64,000 bases of DNA. It comes from Mycoplasmopsis arginini (GTDB lineage: Bacteria > Bacillota_I > Bacilli_A > Mycoplasmatales > Metamycoplasmataceae). Positions 31,056 through 41,135 of this stretch are shown here, one piece after another (position 1 is the stretch's first letter; every line of letters starts with the position of its first letter). The stretch covers positions 310,001 to 374,000 of the forward strand of contig NZ_LR215044.1 of the NCBI RefSeq assembly GCF_900660725.1, given 5' to 3'. The position numbers and the translations under genes are program-made. The notes beneath the pieces were generated by a model, which was given only the letters and a program-made list of their open reading frames with translations, was not told the DNA's origin and did not search any database.

Positions 31056-32723
31056 TTACATTTTTTGCTTAATATCTGAGGTTTCTTTATTTCTCTTTCG
31101 AAAAGGATAAAACTTATTTTTTTTAAGCGTAAATTCTTTATCGATTAAATTAACTAAAATATCATTATTTATCTCTTTGTTATTTTTAACTACACTTTCA
31201 GCTTCTTTAATAATTTTTTTGATTCTTTTATCTTCAAAATAATTTATAAATTTAGGATTCTCTAAAGCTAAAAGCACTATATTAGAAATAAATTGATATT
31301 CATTATTTAGTTTATTTAAGTTTTGAATAGTATCTTTATTTGCTTTGTATTTATATTCTTTGTTTAAGGTGGTTTTTAAGCCGTTATAACGCTCTTTTGA
31401 AAAAGGCTTATAAAATTTACTTTCAGATTCAAAACGTTGCTTAAAATTTAATTTATAGTAATCATATAAGTCATTATTTAGAACTTTATTATTAATTACT
31501 TTATCTTTAAGCATAAGTTCAAGTGAAGGCTCTAATAAGTTGATATATTCAAAAACTTTTTTATATTCGATATTTTTTGTATTAGCATTATTTTGAGTTT
31601 CATTAATTTCATTAACTTTTCTAAATAAGTATTCAACAATATCAATTTTGTTATCACATAATCTTTTTAAAGTTTCACCTTTATCTAATTTATAAATTTC
31701 ATCCGGGTCCTTATTTAAATAATTTGCCACAAAGTTAATGCTTATATTTAAAGTTCTATTATTTTCTAAAATTGTTTTAAGATTCTTTAAAGTAGCATTT
31801 TGCCCTGCTTCATCATTATCTAAGAAAAAAGTTATGGTTTTATTTTGAAATTGTTTTAAATTATTTAATGATAAGTTTGTACCCATTAAAGCTACAACGT
31901 TTTTAATACCAGCTTTATATAATGCAATACAGTCAAATTGTCCTTCGACTAAATAAACTTCGTTTGTTTTTGAAATATCATCTTTAGCATGATAATAATT
32001 GAACATTACATCATTTTTCTTAAATACTATAGTTTCCGCACTATTTAAATATTTAGGTTCTTGTAATCCTGTTATGTCACGGGCAGAAAAGGCAACTATA
32101 TTACCGCCCTCATCATAAATAGGAAACATTAAACGATCATTGAAAAAATTCTTATTATCATAGTTTAAAATTAAAGAAGAATTAAAAATTTCAAAAGAAT
32201 CAAATTGGTGTTCTTTTAAAGTGTCATATATTAATTTATCTTTTGAAGCAAAACCAATTTGAAATTCCTTGATAATTTCGTCGTTTAAATCCCTAGACTT
32301 TAGATATTCTTCTAACTTCGTAGTTCTTTCAAACGTAATTTGATATCTGAAAAAGTTTGAAGCGCTTTTGTTAACTTCTAAAATTTTAAAATGTTCATTA
32401 GTATAACCACTTTTATCATAAAAATCTTTATACTGCGAAATATTTAAAGCTTGCTTTTCAGCTAATCTCCTAGTCGCTTCTAAGGCTGATACATTATCTT
32501 TGTATTCAACAAACTTGATTACATTTCCAGACTTTCCACAACCAAAACATTTAAATATATTTTTTTCTGGACTAACACTAAAAGATGGTGTTTTTTCATC
32601 GTGAAAAGGACAACAAGCTACATAATTTTTGCCTTTTTTTGTTAATGGAACATAGTCAGAAATTATTGATACAATGTCGCTTTTAGAAAGTACATACTCT
32701 CATATATTTTGCTTATTACTCAT
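31056..32723 (-). CDS. DnaG-type primase of the ICE
   Basis: 555 residues. CHC2 zinc finger VACCPFHDEKTPSF...FKCFGCGKSGN (~33-62), then the catalytic TOPRIM region with RLMFPIYDEGGNIVAFSARD (~195), YLVEGQFDCIALYKAG (~255) and FFLDNDEAGQNA (~290). The C-terminal helicase-binding part is short and lysine-rich and ends KETSDIKQKM, like the tail of its neighbours. It would prime complementary-strand synthesis after transfer. Some plasmid primases (Sog, TraC) are known to be exported into the recipient. Confidence 0.92.
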
Positions 32724-32736
32724 TATTTATCTCCAT

Positions 32737-32997
32737 TTAACTAATTTTGCTTGTGCTTTCGATATTTCAATTAGCGGAAGCTAAATATCCACCTAAAGCG
32801 ATTGCGCCTCAAATTGCAAATATCACAATAATCAAGGTAATTATTCACTGTTTTTTATACATTAATCGTGCATTAGTTTTTACCCTAATATCTTTTGAAA
32901 AACATCCACGATATTCACTTAATAGCAAAATTAATCCTAATAAAGCGATAATCGCAAGAAATATAATCCCTAAAATTACTATTCCGTTTGTTTTCAT
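32737..32997 (-). CDS. Small two-helix ICE membrane protein
   Basis: 86 residues. Two hydrophobic helices (IVILGIIFLAIIALLGLILLL ~5-25 and IITLIIVIFAIWGAIALGGYL ~53-73) separated by a basic loop. Ribosome site AAAGGAA before the ATG at 32997. Follows the lipoprotein unit and precedes the primase. Could be a second pilin-like or channel subunit; function unknown. Confidence 0.6.
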
Positions 32998-33033
32998 ATT
33001 TTTATTCCTTTCGAACTTTAAAAACAAAGATAA

Positions 33034-33061
33034 CAAAAAACCAACAAATGTTTTTTGTTGG
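33034..33061 (-). terminator. Intrinsic terminator after the lipoprotein unit
   Basis: Stem CCAACAAA/TTTGTTGG with six T on the minus strand. Confidence 0.75.
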
Positions 33062-33123
33062 TATCTGTTATTTGAAAAAATTTAATTAAAATAATAATCT
33101 ATTTAAAACTAAATTTAAGAGGT

Positions 33124-33312
33124 CTATTTTTTGTCTAAAACAAAGTTTATTAATTTATTAAAAAGTAAATCTGATGTTTCAGAATTGTCAGCGTAAATAT
33201 AGGAATTTTTTTTATAAAACCTACTGCTTTGTTTAAAATCTTCATCACAATTTTTTCAGAAACTTTTGTTAGCTTCAAATACTGTTGCGGGAACTATTTC
33301 TTTATCATTCAT
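33124..33312 (-). CDS. Small hypothetical ICE protein
   Basis: 62 residues. The ATG overlaps the lipoprotein stop (TAATG), so it is translationally coupled. Polar, no membrane helix, no known domain. Confidence 0.55.
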
Positions 33313-34847
33313 TATTTATATTTTCATCCAAATTTCTTAGAAAAGTCTTTAACTATTTCATTAAATTTACTTTCAGCTTCGCTTTGGGAAATTACTCTAG
33401 GCTTATCTAATTTATCAAGGAATTTAATATTATTTCAAATCATTTCATAATAAGGCTTATTAAATGTATTTTTTACGAAAGCATCTTCGTATTTATTTTC
33501 AACATACACGATATTATTATCTAAAACTATTCTTAAGGGTTGAATAAAGTTATGATATTGATAATGTGCTCATACATACGCGTCACGAAAATCAGTTTCA
33601 TAATTATTATAATTAGCACCGCCAGGGAACATTTGCATATTAGGTGAGTTTCACGCTTCGGCGGTAAAGCCCATTATATTCTTTAACTTCATATACTCTA
33701 AAACATCATTTTCTAATGTCATTAATAATTGAAAAATACTCTGATTATTGTTAGCTTTAGTTTTAACGAAAAAGTTTTCTCTTAAGCTCTTATTTGGATT
33801 AATAATCGAACCATTATCATTAATATCATCTAAAGTCGGATATTCCTTAGCATTAATTGCATTTGTAAAAGCCTTTAAAACCTTTAAATAACTTATTAGC
33901 ATATTATATAATGGAAGTTGCATACCATAAACCTTAGCCTTATTAATTCACATATAATCATATGGATCAAAATCTATAGCTTTATTCTGTGGTTCAATTT
34001 TTCTCGCTTCAAATTCACGATATAAAAACTGTGGATTAGCCTCTCAATTCCCCGAAATGTCAAAGTTTTTTTGCATTTTTCAAAGCCCAGAAGGCACATG
34101 AAAAAGTTTTCTATTAATATTAGTTGTTCGATGACCCTCAGGATGATTATAATCGTATGGAATATCATAATCAATAGAAGGGAATAAGCCACTTTTATCT
34201 TTTAATGCTCAGCTTAGTTTTGTTCCTTCATCTGGTGCTGACATAAAAAGCCTTTTTACGTCTTCTATAGACTTTTGCGTTGCAACATTAAAAAACGATT
34301 CACCACTTTGGTTTAATAAAACTTCAGATATTCTTGATTCTTCCATTAAGCGTAAAACTTTTTTGACTAATATTGTGAAATTTTTAGGGTCTAATGAGTT
34401 TTTATCACCTTTAGAAATCCAAATTAAATTTCGTTTATAAGGGTCTAAGCTACGAATAAATTGTGAAGCACCAGCAAAAGTCGGAAACTCATTATCAGTT
34501 AAGTTTTTTACCGCTTCATATTGTTCATATGTAGGTAGTAATTTTTTAAATTCTTTAGAATCGTTAAACATTACCATATCGGCATAAAAAACCCTTTTAC
34601 GGTTTATTTTATCATCTTTTGCTACTAAATAATTTATGCCATTATAACTTCATTTTACAACTGGCTCAGAAATAGGCTTAAAGTCATCAGGATATCCAGG
34701 ATTAGGTGAAGGATTAGGTCCTTCCTGCTCTTGATCTCCTGGATTAGGTCTCTTAGGAATTGTGTCCCAAAAACACGAAGTAGTTATAGCAGCTGCAATT
34801 GAAGAAGTAAGCAAAGCTCCTGGTAATAATAGTTTTTTTAATTTCAT
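33312..34847 (-). CDS. ICE surface lipoprotein
   Basis: 511 residues. Lipoprotein signal MKLKKLLLPGALLTSSIAAAITTSC with lipobox TTSC (Cys ~25), then a Pro/Gly/Glu-rich spacer (PNPGDQEQEGPNPSPNPG) and a long Asn/Tyr-rich mature domain. Ribosome site AAGGA. Each mycoplasma ICE carries one conserved lipoprotein, thought to act in donor-recipient contact. Near residue ~235 the segment YDYNHPEGH resembles the translation of spacer 6 (see findings). No enzyme motif. Confidence 0.75.
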
Positions 34848-34904
34848 ATTAACATCCTTATCATTTTCAATAATTTAATGCTAACCTAATTTTAATACTA
34901 ATAA

Positions 34905-35102
34905 TTAATTTTGGATAATTGTTTTGATGATTTTAACTTGCTCGACAATTATTTTGTCTCACTTTTCACTTTTTAAGTGTTTTGTGGCTAGTTTCATTAC
35001 ATTGTCTCACTTGTAAGCTGAGGCAATAGAATATGTATGATTACTATTTATCTTTTGACCTCTTAATCTTCAAAAACAGATACCATTTCTTTTTTTATTC
35101 AT
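34905..35102 (-). CDS. Short hypothetical ICE protein
   Basis: 65 residues with three TGA-Trp codons, ATG after a good AAGGAA site. Basic (MNKKRNGICFWRLRGQK...), no membrane helix. It precedes the lipoprotein gene by ~57 bp. It could be a leader-type or DNA-binding protein; low certainty. Confidence 0.4.
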
Positions 35103-35129
35103 ACATTTCCTTAACTTAAAAACTTGCTC

Positions 35130-35156
35130 TTTTTTAACACGAAAACCCTAACGTCT
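35130..35156 (+). repeat. 27-bp ICE repeat, copy A
   Basis: Starts TTTTTTAACACGAAAACC and ends CTAACGTCT. Perfect inverted copy at 42042-42068. Confidence 0.85.
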
Positions 35157-35239
35157 AAGTTTTTAATCTTTGGAAATATTATTGCTTTAATTATATCATT
35201 TTTTTTAAATAAATTTAAAAAAAATTTAATGAAAAGTAT

Positions 35240-35245
35240 TATAAT
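35240..35245 (+). promoter_or_regulatory. -10 box of the solitary CRISPR-repeat RNA
   Basis: Perfect TATAAT on the plus strand, opposite to the ICE genes, 33 bp before the solitary repeat. No consensus -35, as is common in mollicutes. Confidence 0.55.
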
Positions 35246-35251
35246 CTATTA

Positions 35252-35341
35252 TGTACATAATTTACAAATAACGAATAGTTTTTGTGCTGTACAATTTCTT
35301 ATTAGAAAAAATAACTCAGGATCCTTATCACCTGAGTTTTT
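35252..35341 (+). ncRNA. Solitary CRISPR-repeat RNA (candidate RNA anti-CRISPR or mini-array)
   Basis: The predicted transcript has ~26 nt of guide-like sequence (TGTACATAATTTACAAATA...), then a repeat unit at 35278-35313. 32 of its 36 bases equal the repeat of the host array; positions 2-29 are identical and it differs only at 1, 30, 31 and 36. A terminator follows directly. Orientation (guide then repeat) is that of a crRNA. No second repeat follows. It could pair with the host tracrRNA anti-repeat and load into Cas9. Confidence 0.65.
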
Positions 35342-35342
35342 C
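35314..35342. terminator. Terminator of the solitary-repeat RNA
   Basis: 7-bp stem ACTCAGG/CCTGAGT and five T on the plus strand. The A run on the other side lets it also stop the convergent toxin remnant. Confidence 0.75.
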
Positions 35343-35356
35343 ATTTGTTTTTAAAT

Positions 35357-35628
35357 TTACATTCTAAATTTTAGTGTGTCTTCGTCGTTTGTTAAACTAT
35401 TATCGTCATTATTATTAATGTATAAACAACTATTAATATCTTGTTCTTCAGATTCTAGTAGTTGACCGAAATTTAAGTTATTAAATATACCATAACGATA
35501 TTTTTCTCAACAATCGTAATACAAGTCCATATGGTTAATTTTAGGTAGTTGAATATTATTTATTTTTGTAGCGTGTTTTAATTTATTATTAATAAAAGTA
35601 TAAAATTGGTCATTAGTAGCGGTGCTAA
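35357..35628 (-). pseudogene. Truncated second copy of the candidate toxin gene
   Basis: The last ~90 codons of a paralogue of 18643-19455. The stretch encoding TNDQFYTFINNKLKHATK and INNIQLPKINH is almost identical in DNA, then the proteins diverge but keep the tail DEDTLKFRM. The first two thirds are missing, and the homology stops abruptly at ~35628, next to a complete RNA copy 3. Confidence 0.75.
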
Positions 35629-35661
35629 TAATAAAATTTTATACTTTTAAAAAAGAGAAAA

Positions 35662-35766
35662 GAAAAAAAGAGGGGTAACCCCTCAAATATTGTCTATGTG
35701 TTGAAACAAATAGACGGAAGGCAAGGGTTTTTCAACCCCGCGATATTACTAATTAATTTAATTAGT
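35662..35766 (-). ncRNA. Structured ICE RNA, copy 3
   Basis: Extended -10 TGGTACAAT (core 35773-35778), 5' hairpin ACTAATT...AATTAGT, conserved GCGGGGTTGAAAAACCC and CTTGCCTTCC, a re-paired stem GTCTAT...ATAGAC in place of copy 2's CACG...CGTG, and terminator GAGGGG/CCCCTC with T run (35663-35684). The RNA is complete although the toxin copy behind it is truncated. Confidence 0.7.
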
Positions 35767-35787
35767 ATAAATATTGTACCATAAAAA

Positions 35788-36561
35788 TTATATTTTATTT
35801 TCCTCGAATCTTTTGATTGTTAAATCCAAGTATTCCTTGGATTCGTCAATTCCAATATATCTTCTATTTAAATTTTTACATGCTATCCCTGTAGTTCCAC
35901 TTCCATTAAATGGATCTAAAATAAGATCTCCCTCTTTAGAAGCAGCTAATAGTATTCTTTCAAGCAATGGCAATGGCTTTTGTGTCGGATGTTTTCCATA
36001 CTTCTTTTCGTTTTTATAAACAAGTGGAATATTCCATACATCTTTCATTTGTTTTCCGTCATTAATCTCTTTCATCAATTGGTAATCAAAATAATGATTA
36101 CCTTTCTTTTTTGGAGTCAATTGCTTTCTAGCCCATAAAATAGTCTCAGTTGAATGTGTAAAACATCTACAAGCTAAATTTGGTGCAGGATTCGTCTTTT
36201 GCCATGTAATATTATTTATAATTGAAAATCCTTCTAATTCTAAAGCAACACCTATCGAATAGATGTTGTGTAAAGTTCCACTTATCCAAAGTGTACCATT
36301 ATCTTTTAATACTTTTCTACATAATTTTATCCATTTTTTATTAAAAGATAGTTTTTCTTCTGGTGTTACAGTTTTATCTCAATCACCCTTATCTACAGAA
36401 ACTTGCCTTCCTGAATGACAAGATACACCTCCGCTTGATAAAAAATACGGAGGATCTGCAAATATCATATCTATAGACTTTGGTTTTATTTTTTTTAATA
36501 GTTTTATTGAATCACCTAAATACAAGGTAAATCCATCTTCGTTAAAGTATGCTTTATTCAT
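35788..36561 (-). CDS. Orphan DNA methyltransferase (beta-class N6-adenine/N4-cytosine)
   Basis: 257 residues. Motif IV DMIFADPPYFLSSGG (~31-45) precedes motif I LDPFNGSGTTGIA (~220-232), the beta-class order as in DpnA/HinfI-type enzymes. WNIP.V and KHPTQKP.PLLERI are also characteristic. No restriction endonuclease is next to it, so the likely role is protecting ICE DNA from host restriction. It lies 21 bp after the ArdC-like gene. Confidence 0.88.
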
Positions 36562-36582
36562 AATTTGTTATAAGCACCTCAT

Positions 36583-37563
36583 TTATTTATTTCTTAGTTT
36601 GAAACGCGCGATTATTTTTTCCCTTTGTGATAAAAAGTTTTGAAATACTTCTTGGAAAAAATCATAAGTATCCTTTGATAATCTAATTGCACTGTTTAAT
36701 ATTTCATAATAATCTTTAAAATTATCATTAATTTCCAAGTTTGTAATTTCATTTATAAAATTAATATTAGTTTCAATATTTAGAACTCCTAAAATAATAT
36801 ACTCTGTTAGATTAATTATTAACTCATTTTTTCCATTTGTTAGTTTATCATAATCATCTTGATTAACTAAGTGTAAATATTCGTGAGTTATGCTTTTAAA
36901 TTTTTCTTGCAAATCTAAACTTTTATTAATTCAAATAGTTTTTGTATTTAATGAATGAACTGCTTTTAGATTACCAAATTTAGAATATTTATTCATACTT
37001 CTAAAAAAGTCTTGAAAGTCTAATTCTTCAACTTTTATCTTTTTTAAAGTTTCTAATTTTTTAATAAAAAAGTTTAAGAAAAATTCATCAATTAAATAAT
37101 TTTTTTCATAAAAATCTCTTATATGATTCTCTAATAAATTCTGATCAAACAAAGAAGTTTGAGATATATCATATACTTTTTGTATTTTAAAATTATCAAA
37201 AATATTATTGTCTTTATTTGTTGCAAAACTTGAAATAATTTGAAGCGGATTATCAACATCTATAACTTCTCCACCCATTTTCTCTCATTCACGTTTTGTT
37301 CTAACATCAGAAACCGTAGTTAGTTGATTATTTAGAAAAATTGTATTTATTAAATTAAAACGAAAATAAGTTTTTAAAGCGCTGTTTAAAATAAAAGAAA
37401 TTAAAGGTAACGAATTTTTACTTTCACTAATTAAATCCTTTACTTCTAAAATTGCTTGTTGAACTTTTTCGTGGTGTTGTTTCTTTTGAAATTCAAAACT
37501 TTTAGACTTGTCATATGAAAAATCTTCGTCTAAAGCATTTCCGTTAAATTCATTATTACTCAT
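36583..37563 (-). CDS. ArdC-like protein with HExxH zincin motif (candidate antirestriction)
   Basis: 326 residues in one frame (TGA as Trp). N-terminal region KTYFRFNLINTIFLNNQLTTV...KREWEKMGGEVID (~65-100) fits the ssDNA-binding ArdC pattern (R-Y/F-S-x2-N...Q...W-x-K-x-G-x-x-V). The C-terminal SITHEYLHLV (~237) is an HExxH zinc-metallopeptidase motif. ArdC proteins protect incoming plasmid strands against restriction. It overlaps the end of traG by 8 bp and precedes the methyltransferase. The match is by pattern and moderate. Confidence 0.55.
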
Positions 37564-39586
37564 TATTTATCTCCTTATTTACATTCATTGAACATATTAA
37601 TTTTTCTCTTGAATCCTCAAGCTTAGAAACTGCTTTTAGAAATTCATCGTTAATATTAATATCAGTGTGCTTAATATCAGCAATTTCTAGCCTATTATAA
37701 AGTGTTTTTTCATCGTGGATGGAAAAAGATAATGGTTCCATTTTAGAAAAGTCTCACGTTTCGTTATTATCGATTGTGATATAACTTGTATTATGTTCAT
37801 AATCAGCATACTTTAAATATTCATAAGCTGGTTTAAGATTTAATAAAATAGGCTTATTGCCGCCCGATGAAATAATTGTCGCATCAGCATCCTTATATTT
37901 AAGATCTGATATTGACATTAAAGTTTCTTTTGATTCTGATATTGTAATTGAAGTATTATCTTTATTTTTTGTAGTAGATTCTCTTTCTACTATTTTTTGT
38001 CCTAAACTTTCAGAAAAGGCTTTCAAAGTTTCCATACTATTAGTTTCTAATAAATATGTTAATCTAGCCTGGGAAATAATTGCCTTCCCACTTTTTCCAC
38101 TAATAGTATATTTTTGAAGTTGTTCATAATCTTGAATAACTAATAAAAATAGAATATTTCTAGAACGGGAAATAGCCATTCAATCAGGAATATTAGGTAA
38201 ATATAAGCTGTTAAATTCTTCTAAGTAAAATTGAAGCATTCTTTTTAATTTTTGTGAAGGTAAAGAATTAGCATAATCAATCGCCTCTTGATAAATTTGA
38301 GTTATTAATAAACTAATTAAATTATTGTAAATATCTTTATGATCAGGAAAACAAATAAAAATAACAAATGGTTTACTAACATCTCTAATTGTTTTACGAA
38401 TACTAAAAGTAATATTACTTGTAATTTTATTAACATTTAAATTAGAAGAGAAAACTTGTACAGCTTTATAAGCGTTAGCTAAGTATCCAGATAATGTTTC
38501 TTTAACCGTTGAACTTAAAGCGTAAACCTCATCAAAAAGTTTTTTTCAATAAATATTTTTTGTTTGTTTTCAAAAAATAATTTTAAGTCAATAACCATCC
38601 TTAAATTCCTTTAAGTTTAAAAAAGGTAAAATGTTAGCTAACGTAAAATATTTAAGTTCAAATTTTGGATCTTCTAAAGAATAAATTAATAAAAACTTTA
38701 ATACAGCAACAACAGCATTCTTCCCGTTATCAACTCAAATAGTACTTTCAGAAGAATTAGCACTATTACCAAAATTTAAGTTATTTACTATTTCATATAT
38801 TTGCTCGAAAGCTAGTGAATAGTCGATATCAGTTAAATCCTCTAATTTTTTTAAATGTAAAGTGTTTCATATTTTTTCTAATGGATTCCAACATAAAGAC
38901 TTTTGAAAATCATTAAAATCAAAAACCGTGATGTTATAACCATTTTCTAGAAACATATTCCCCGTTCTGGAAAGTATTTGTTTTTTAGGGTCGGTAATAA
39001 TAATATTAGGTTTTTTATCATTTTCTAATGTTGCATTATAGTGTAAATTCGGAATAACTACTTTTTCTGTTTTTTTAGACCCGGAAATTCCTAAACAAAT
39101 TGCATGAGCATCTGAGTTATTAACATAATAGTTAAATCTAGTTTTCTTCAAGGCTAAATTACCAAGAATAAAATTAGGAATTCTTAACTTAAACTTCTTT
39201 TTAAACTTATTAAAGTTTCCTTCTTGAGTTATTTGATTATAAAGCCATTGTGAAAACTCCTCATCACGTTTCTTCGCTATTTTATTTTTCAATTTATTAA
39301 CAACCATATGAAAATTAAAAATTAACATAAGCAAACCAGAACCGATAAAAATAAATAATATTCCTAAATTACGATAGGTGTTGTTAATCTTTCAAAAATT
39401 TAAAACATCATTAAAATAACTTCTTTTTTGTCCTATTCACTCGGAAACTAATTTAAAACTTTTGGTTTGAATAAATAGCATTAATGTTGCTATCAAAAAG
39501 AATGCTACAGCCGGTCAAATAACAAAAGAAAAAATAGAACTTAAAATTATTTTAGTTTTATCGTTTAAAACAGTTCGTTTTTTCAT
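37556..39586 (-). CDS. traG: TraG/VirD4-type coupling protein
   Basis: 676 residues. Two N-terminal membrane helices (~12-35, ~68-88), P-loop region HAICLGISGSKKTEKVVIPN (~140), IIITDPKKQIL, FDFNDFQKSLCWNPL, and Walker B-like FYLEEFNSLYLP (~440), then MAISRSRNILFLLVIQDYEQL typical of VirD4 ATPases. The P-loop reads GISGSKKT where GxxGSGKT/S is expected (Gly to Lys). The ATG overlaps the relaxase stop (TAATG), coupling relaxase and coupling protein. Confidence 0.88.
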
Positions 39587-40815
39587 TATTGTAATTGTCC
39601 TCTAACCTTAATATTTTTATTAAACTTTGCTAAAGCATCTCTTTTTTGTTGAAAATAAATATTATCAAGTTCTCATTCTCATTTTTGCATTAATCACTTT
39701 ATATCAGAATTATTATCATTATTTATAAAAGCTTTAAACTTCGGTAAGTCAAAATTTTTGCAAGCTTTCAAAATTAAGTTTCCAAATTGGTTTTCTAGTT
39801 CTTTCTCTTCATCAGCTAGAAATTTATCTAATAAACTTTTATTAAAATTATCATTAAACTTTTGTTTTTTAATATCCTTAATATGGTTTTTATATATGTC
39901 AAATTGGCTTTTAAATTCAGGATTAGCTTCAGAAGCATAATCAAAGACTTTTCATATTGCTTCCTTAACTCTAATATTTTCTTTTGCTTTGCTATAAATT
40001 GGATGATTATCTTTTAAATAAGTTTTAATAGTATTAATATCTTTTGAAATAGAAAAATAAGTATTACTTAGTTCAAAAATATTTTTTAATGACTTTCTAT
40101 CTGACCAAATTTCTTTTTTAGTATCTAATAATTTATGATATTCCTCATTTTTTGTTAGTTTCTTTAATATAAGCTCTCTAAAAATAAACAAACTTGATTT
40201 TTTGAATGTTCCCTTGCTTCGATAATGATTATTAACATTAGAAACTTTTTCCCAAAATTGTAAATGTAAGTGTGGGAACTCGGTGTTGGCGTGTATTACC
40301 CAATGACCAGTTATATTATTAGGATTTATATTATTATTTTGCAAAAGTGATTTTAAATTATCATTCAAAATATCATTTCACTCAAATTTATCGATGCAGA
40401 AGTTATTTACAGCATTCTCACCAAGATTAATTATCATCTCCCAAACATTTTGCTTTGTGCTAATTTTACTTAAAAGTTTTTTCTCTTCAGTTTTATCTAG
40501 ATCAGTAGGATCATCAGCAAAAAGCCGATATAAGCCTGATTTATTTTCTAAACTTTTATTATTTTCAGCAACTTTACTATTTAAAAATTCTCTTCAGCTT
40601 AACTTAGAAGTTTTAAATTCGTCTTTTAACATACTTTTATTTACATTATCATCTTGTAAATAAACAGCTGAATCTCTAGTTATATAATCTAAATGCGTTC
40701 CGGATGTGTAAAATTCAAAATCATGTACAAAGCCAGTATCCTTATTTGCTTTTTTTCTTAAACCAAATTTAGCAAACTCTAATTTCATAAATGTATTACT
40801 TTTTATATTATTCAT
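39586..40815 (-). CDS. HUH-type relaxase (mobilisation protein)
   Basis: 409 residues. HWVIHANTEFPHLHLQFWE (~157-175) carries the HUH metal-binding motif (HLH) in a Rep/Mob relaxase context, preceded by GTHLDYITRDSA (~39-50). The C-terminal half is helical and charged. It would nick at the origin of transfer and pilot the strand to TraG, with which it is translationally coupled. Subfamily not assigned; a distant MOB_V/MOB_P relative is possible. Confidence 0.75.
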
Positions 40816-41135
40816 TATATATATCCTTTATTTTCTATTTCTATTAATTTATATATATTTCTTACTGTTAGATAATTTATGTTGCTAATTTTGACCTCTT
40901 AAATAAAGAATCAAACACTTCTTAGTAATTTTCCTCAAAAAGTTAACACTAAAATAACGGTTTCTAAAAAACCTTCTTCAAGACTTAATTTAAATTACTT
41001 ATTAAAAACAGCGGCTTGGAAGGCGATAAGCCATATGGTGGTTTTGGTAAGAATTGCACTTACTATTTTCTTTAAAAATAAAAACTAGCTTTTCAAAACT
41101 ATTTCCCACTGTTTTTTAAAGTTTTTAAAAATAAC
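40816..41135. other. 320-bp non-coding region between the relaxase and the right-end gene
   Basis: No supported gene. AT-rich with a few short dyads; the GC-richer part lies around 41010-41060. Directly upstream of the relaxase, a normal place for an origin of transfer, but no diagnostic nick site was recognised. Confidence 0.35.

Noticed and set aside
35278-35313. Solitary repeat explained as a second tracrRNA
   Set aside because: It has the same sense as the crRNA relative to its promoter and terminator, not the anti-repeat sense, and lacks a nexus after the repeat.
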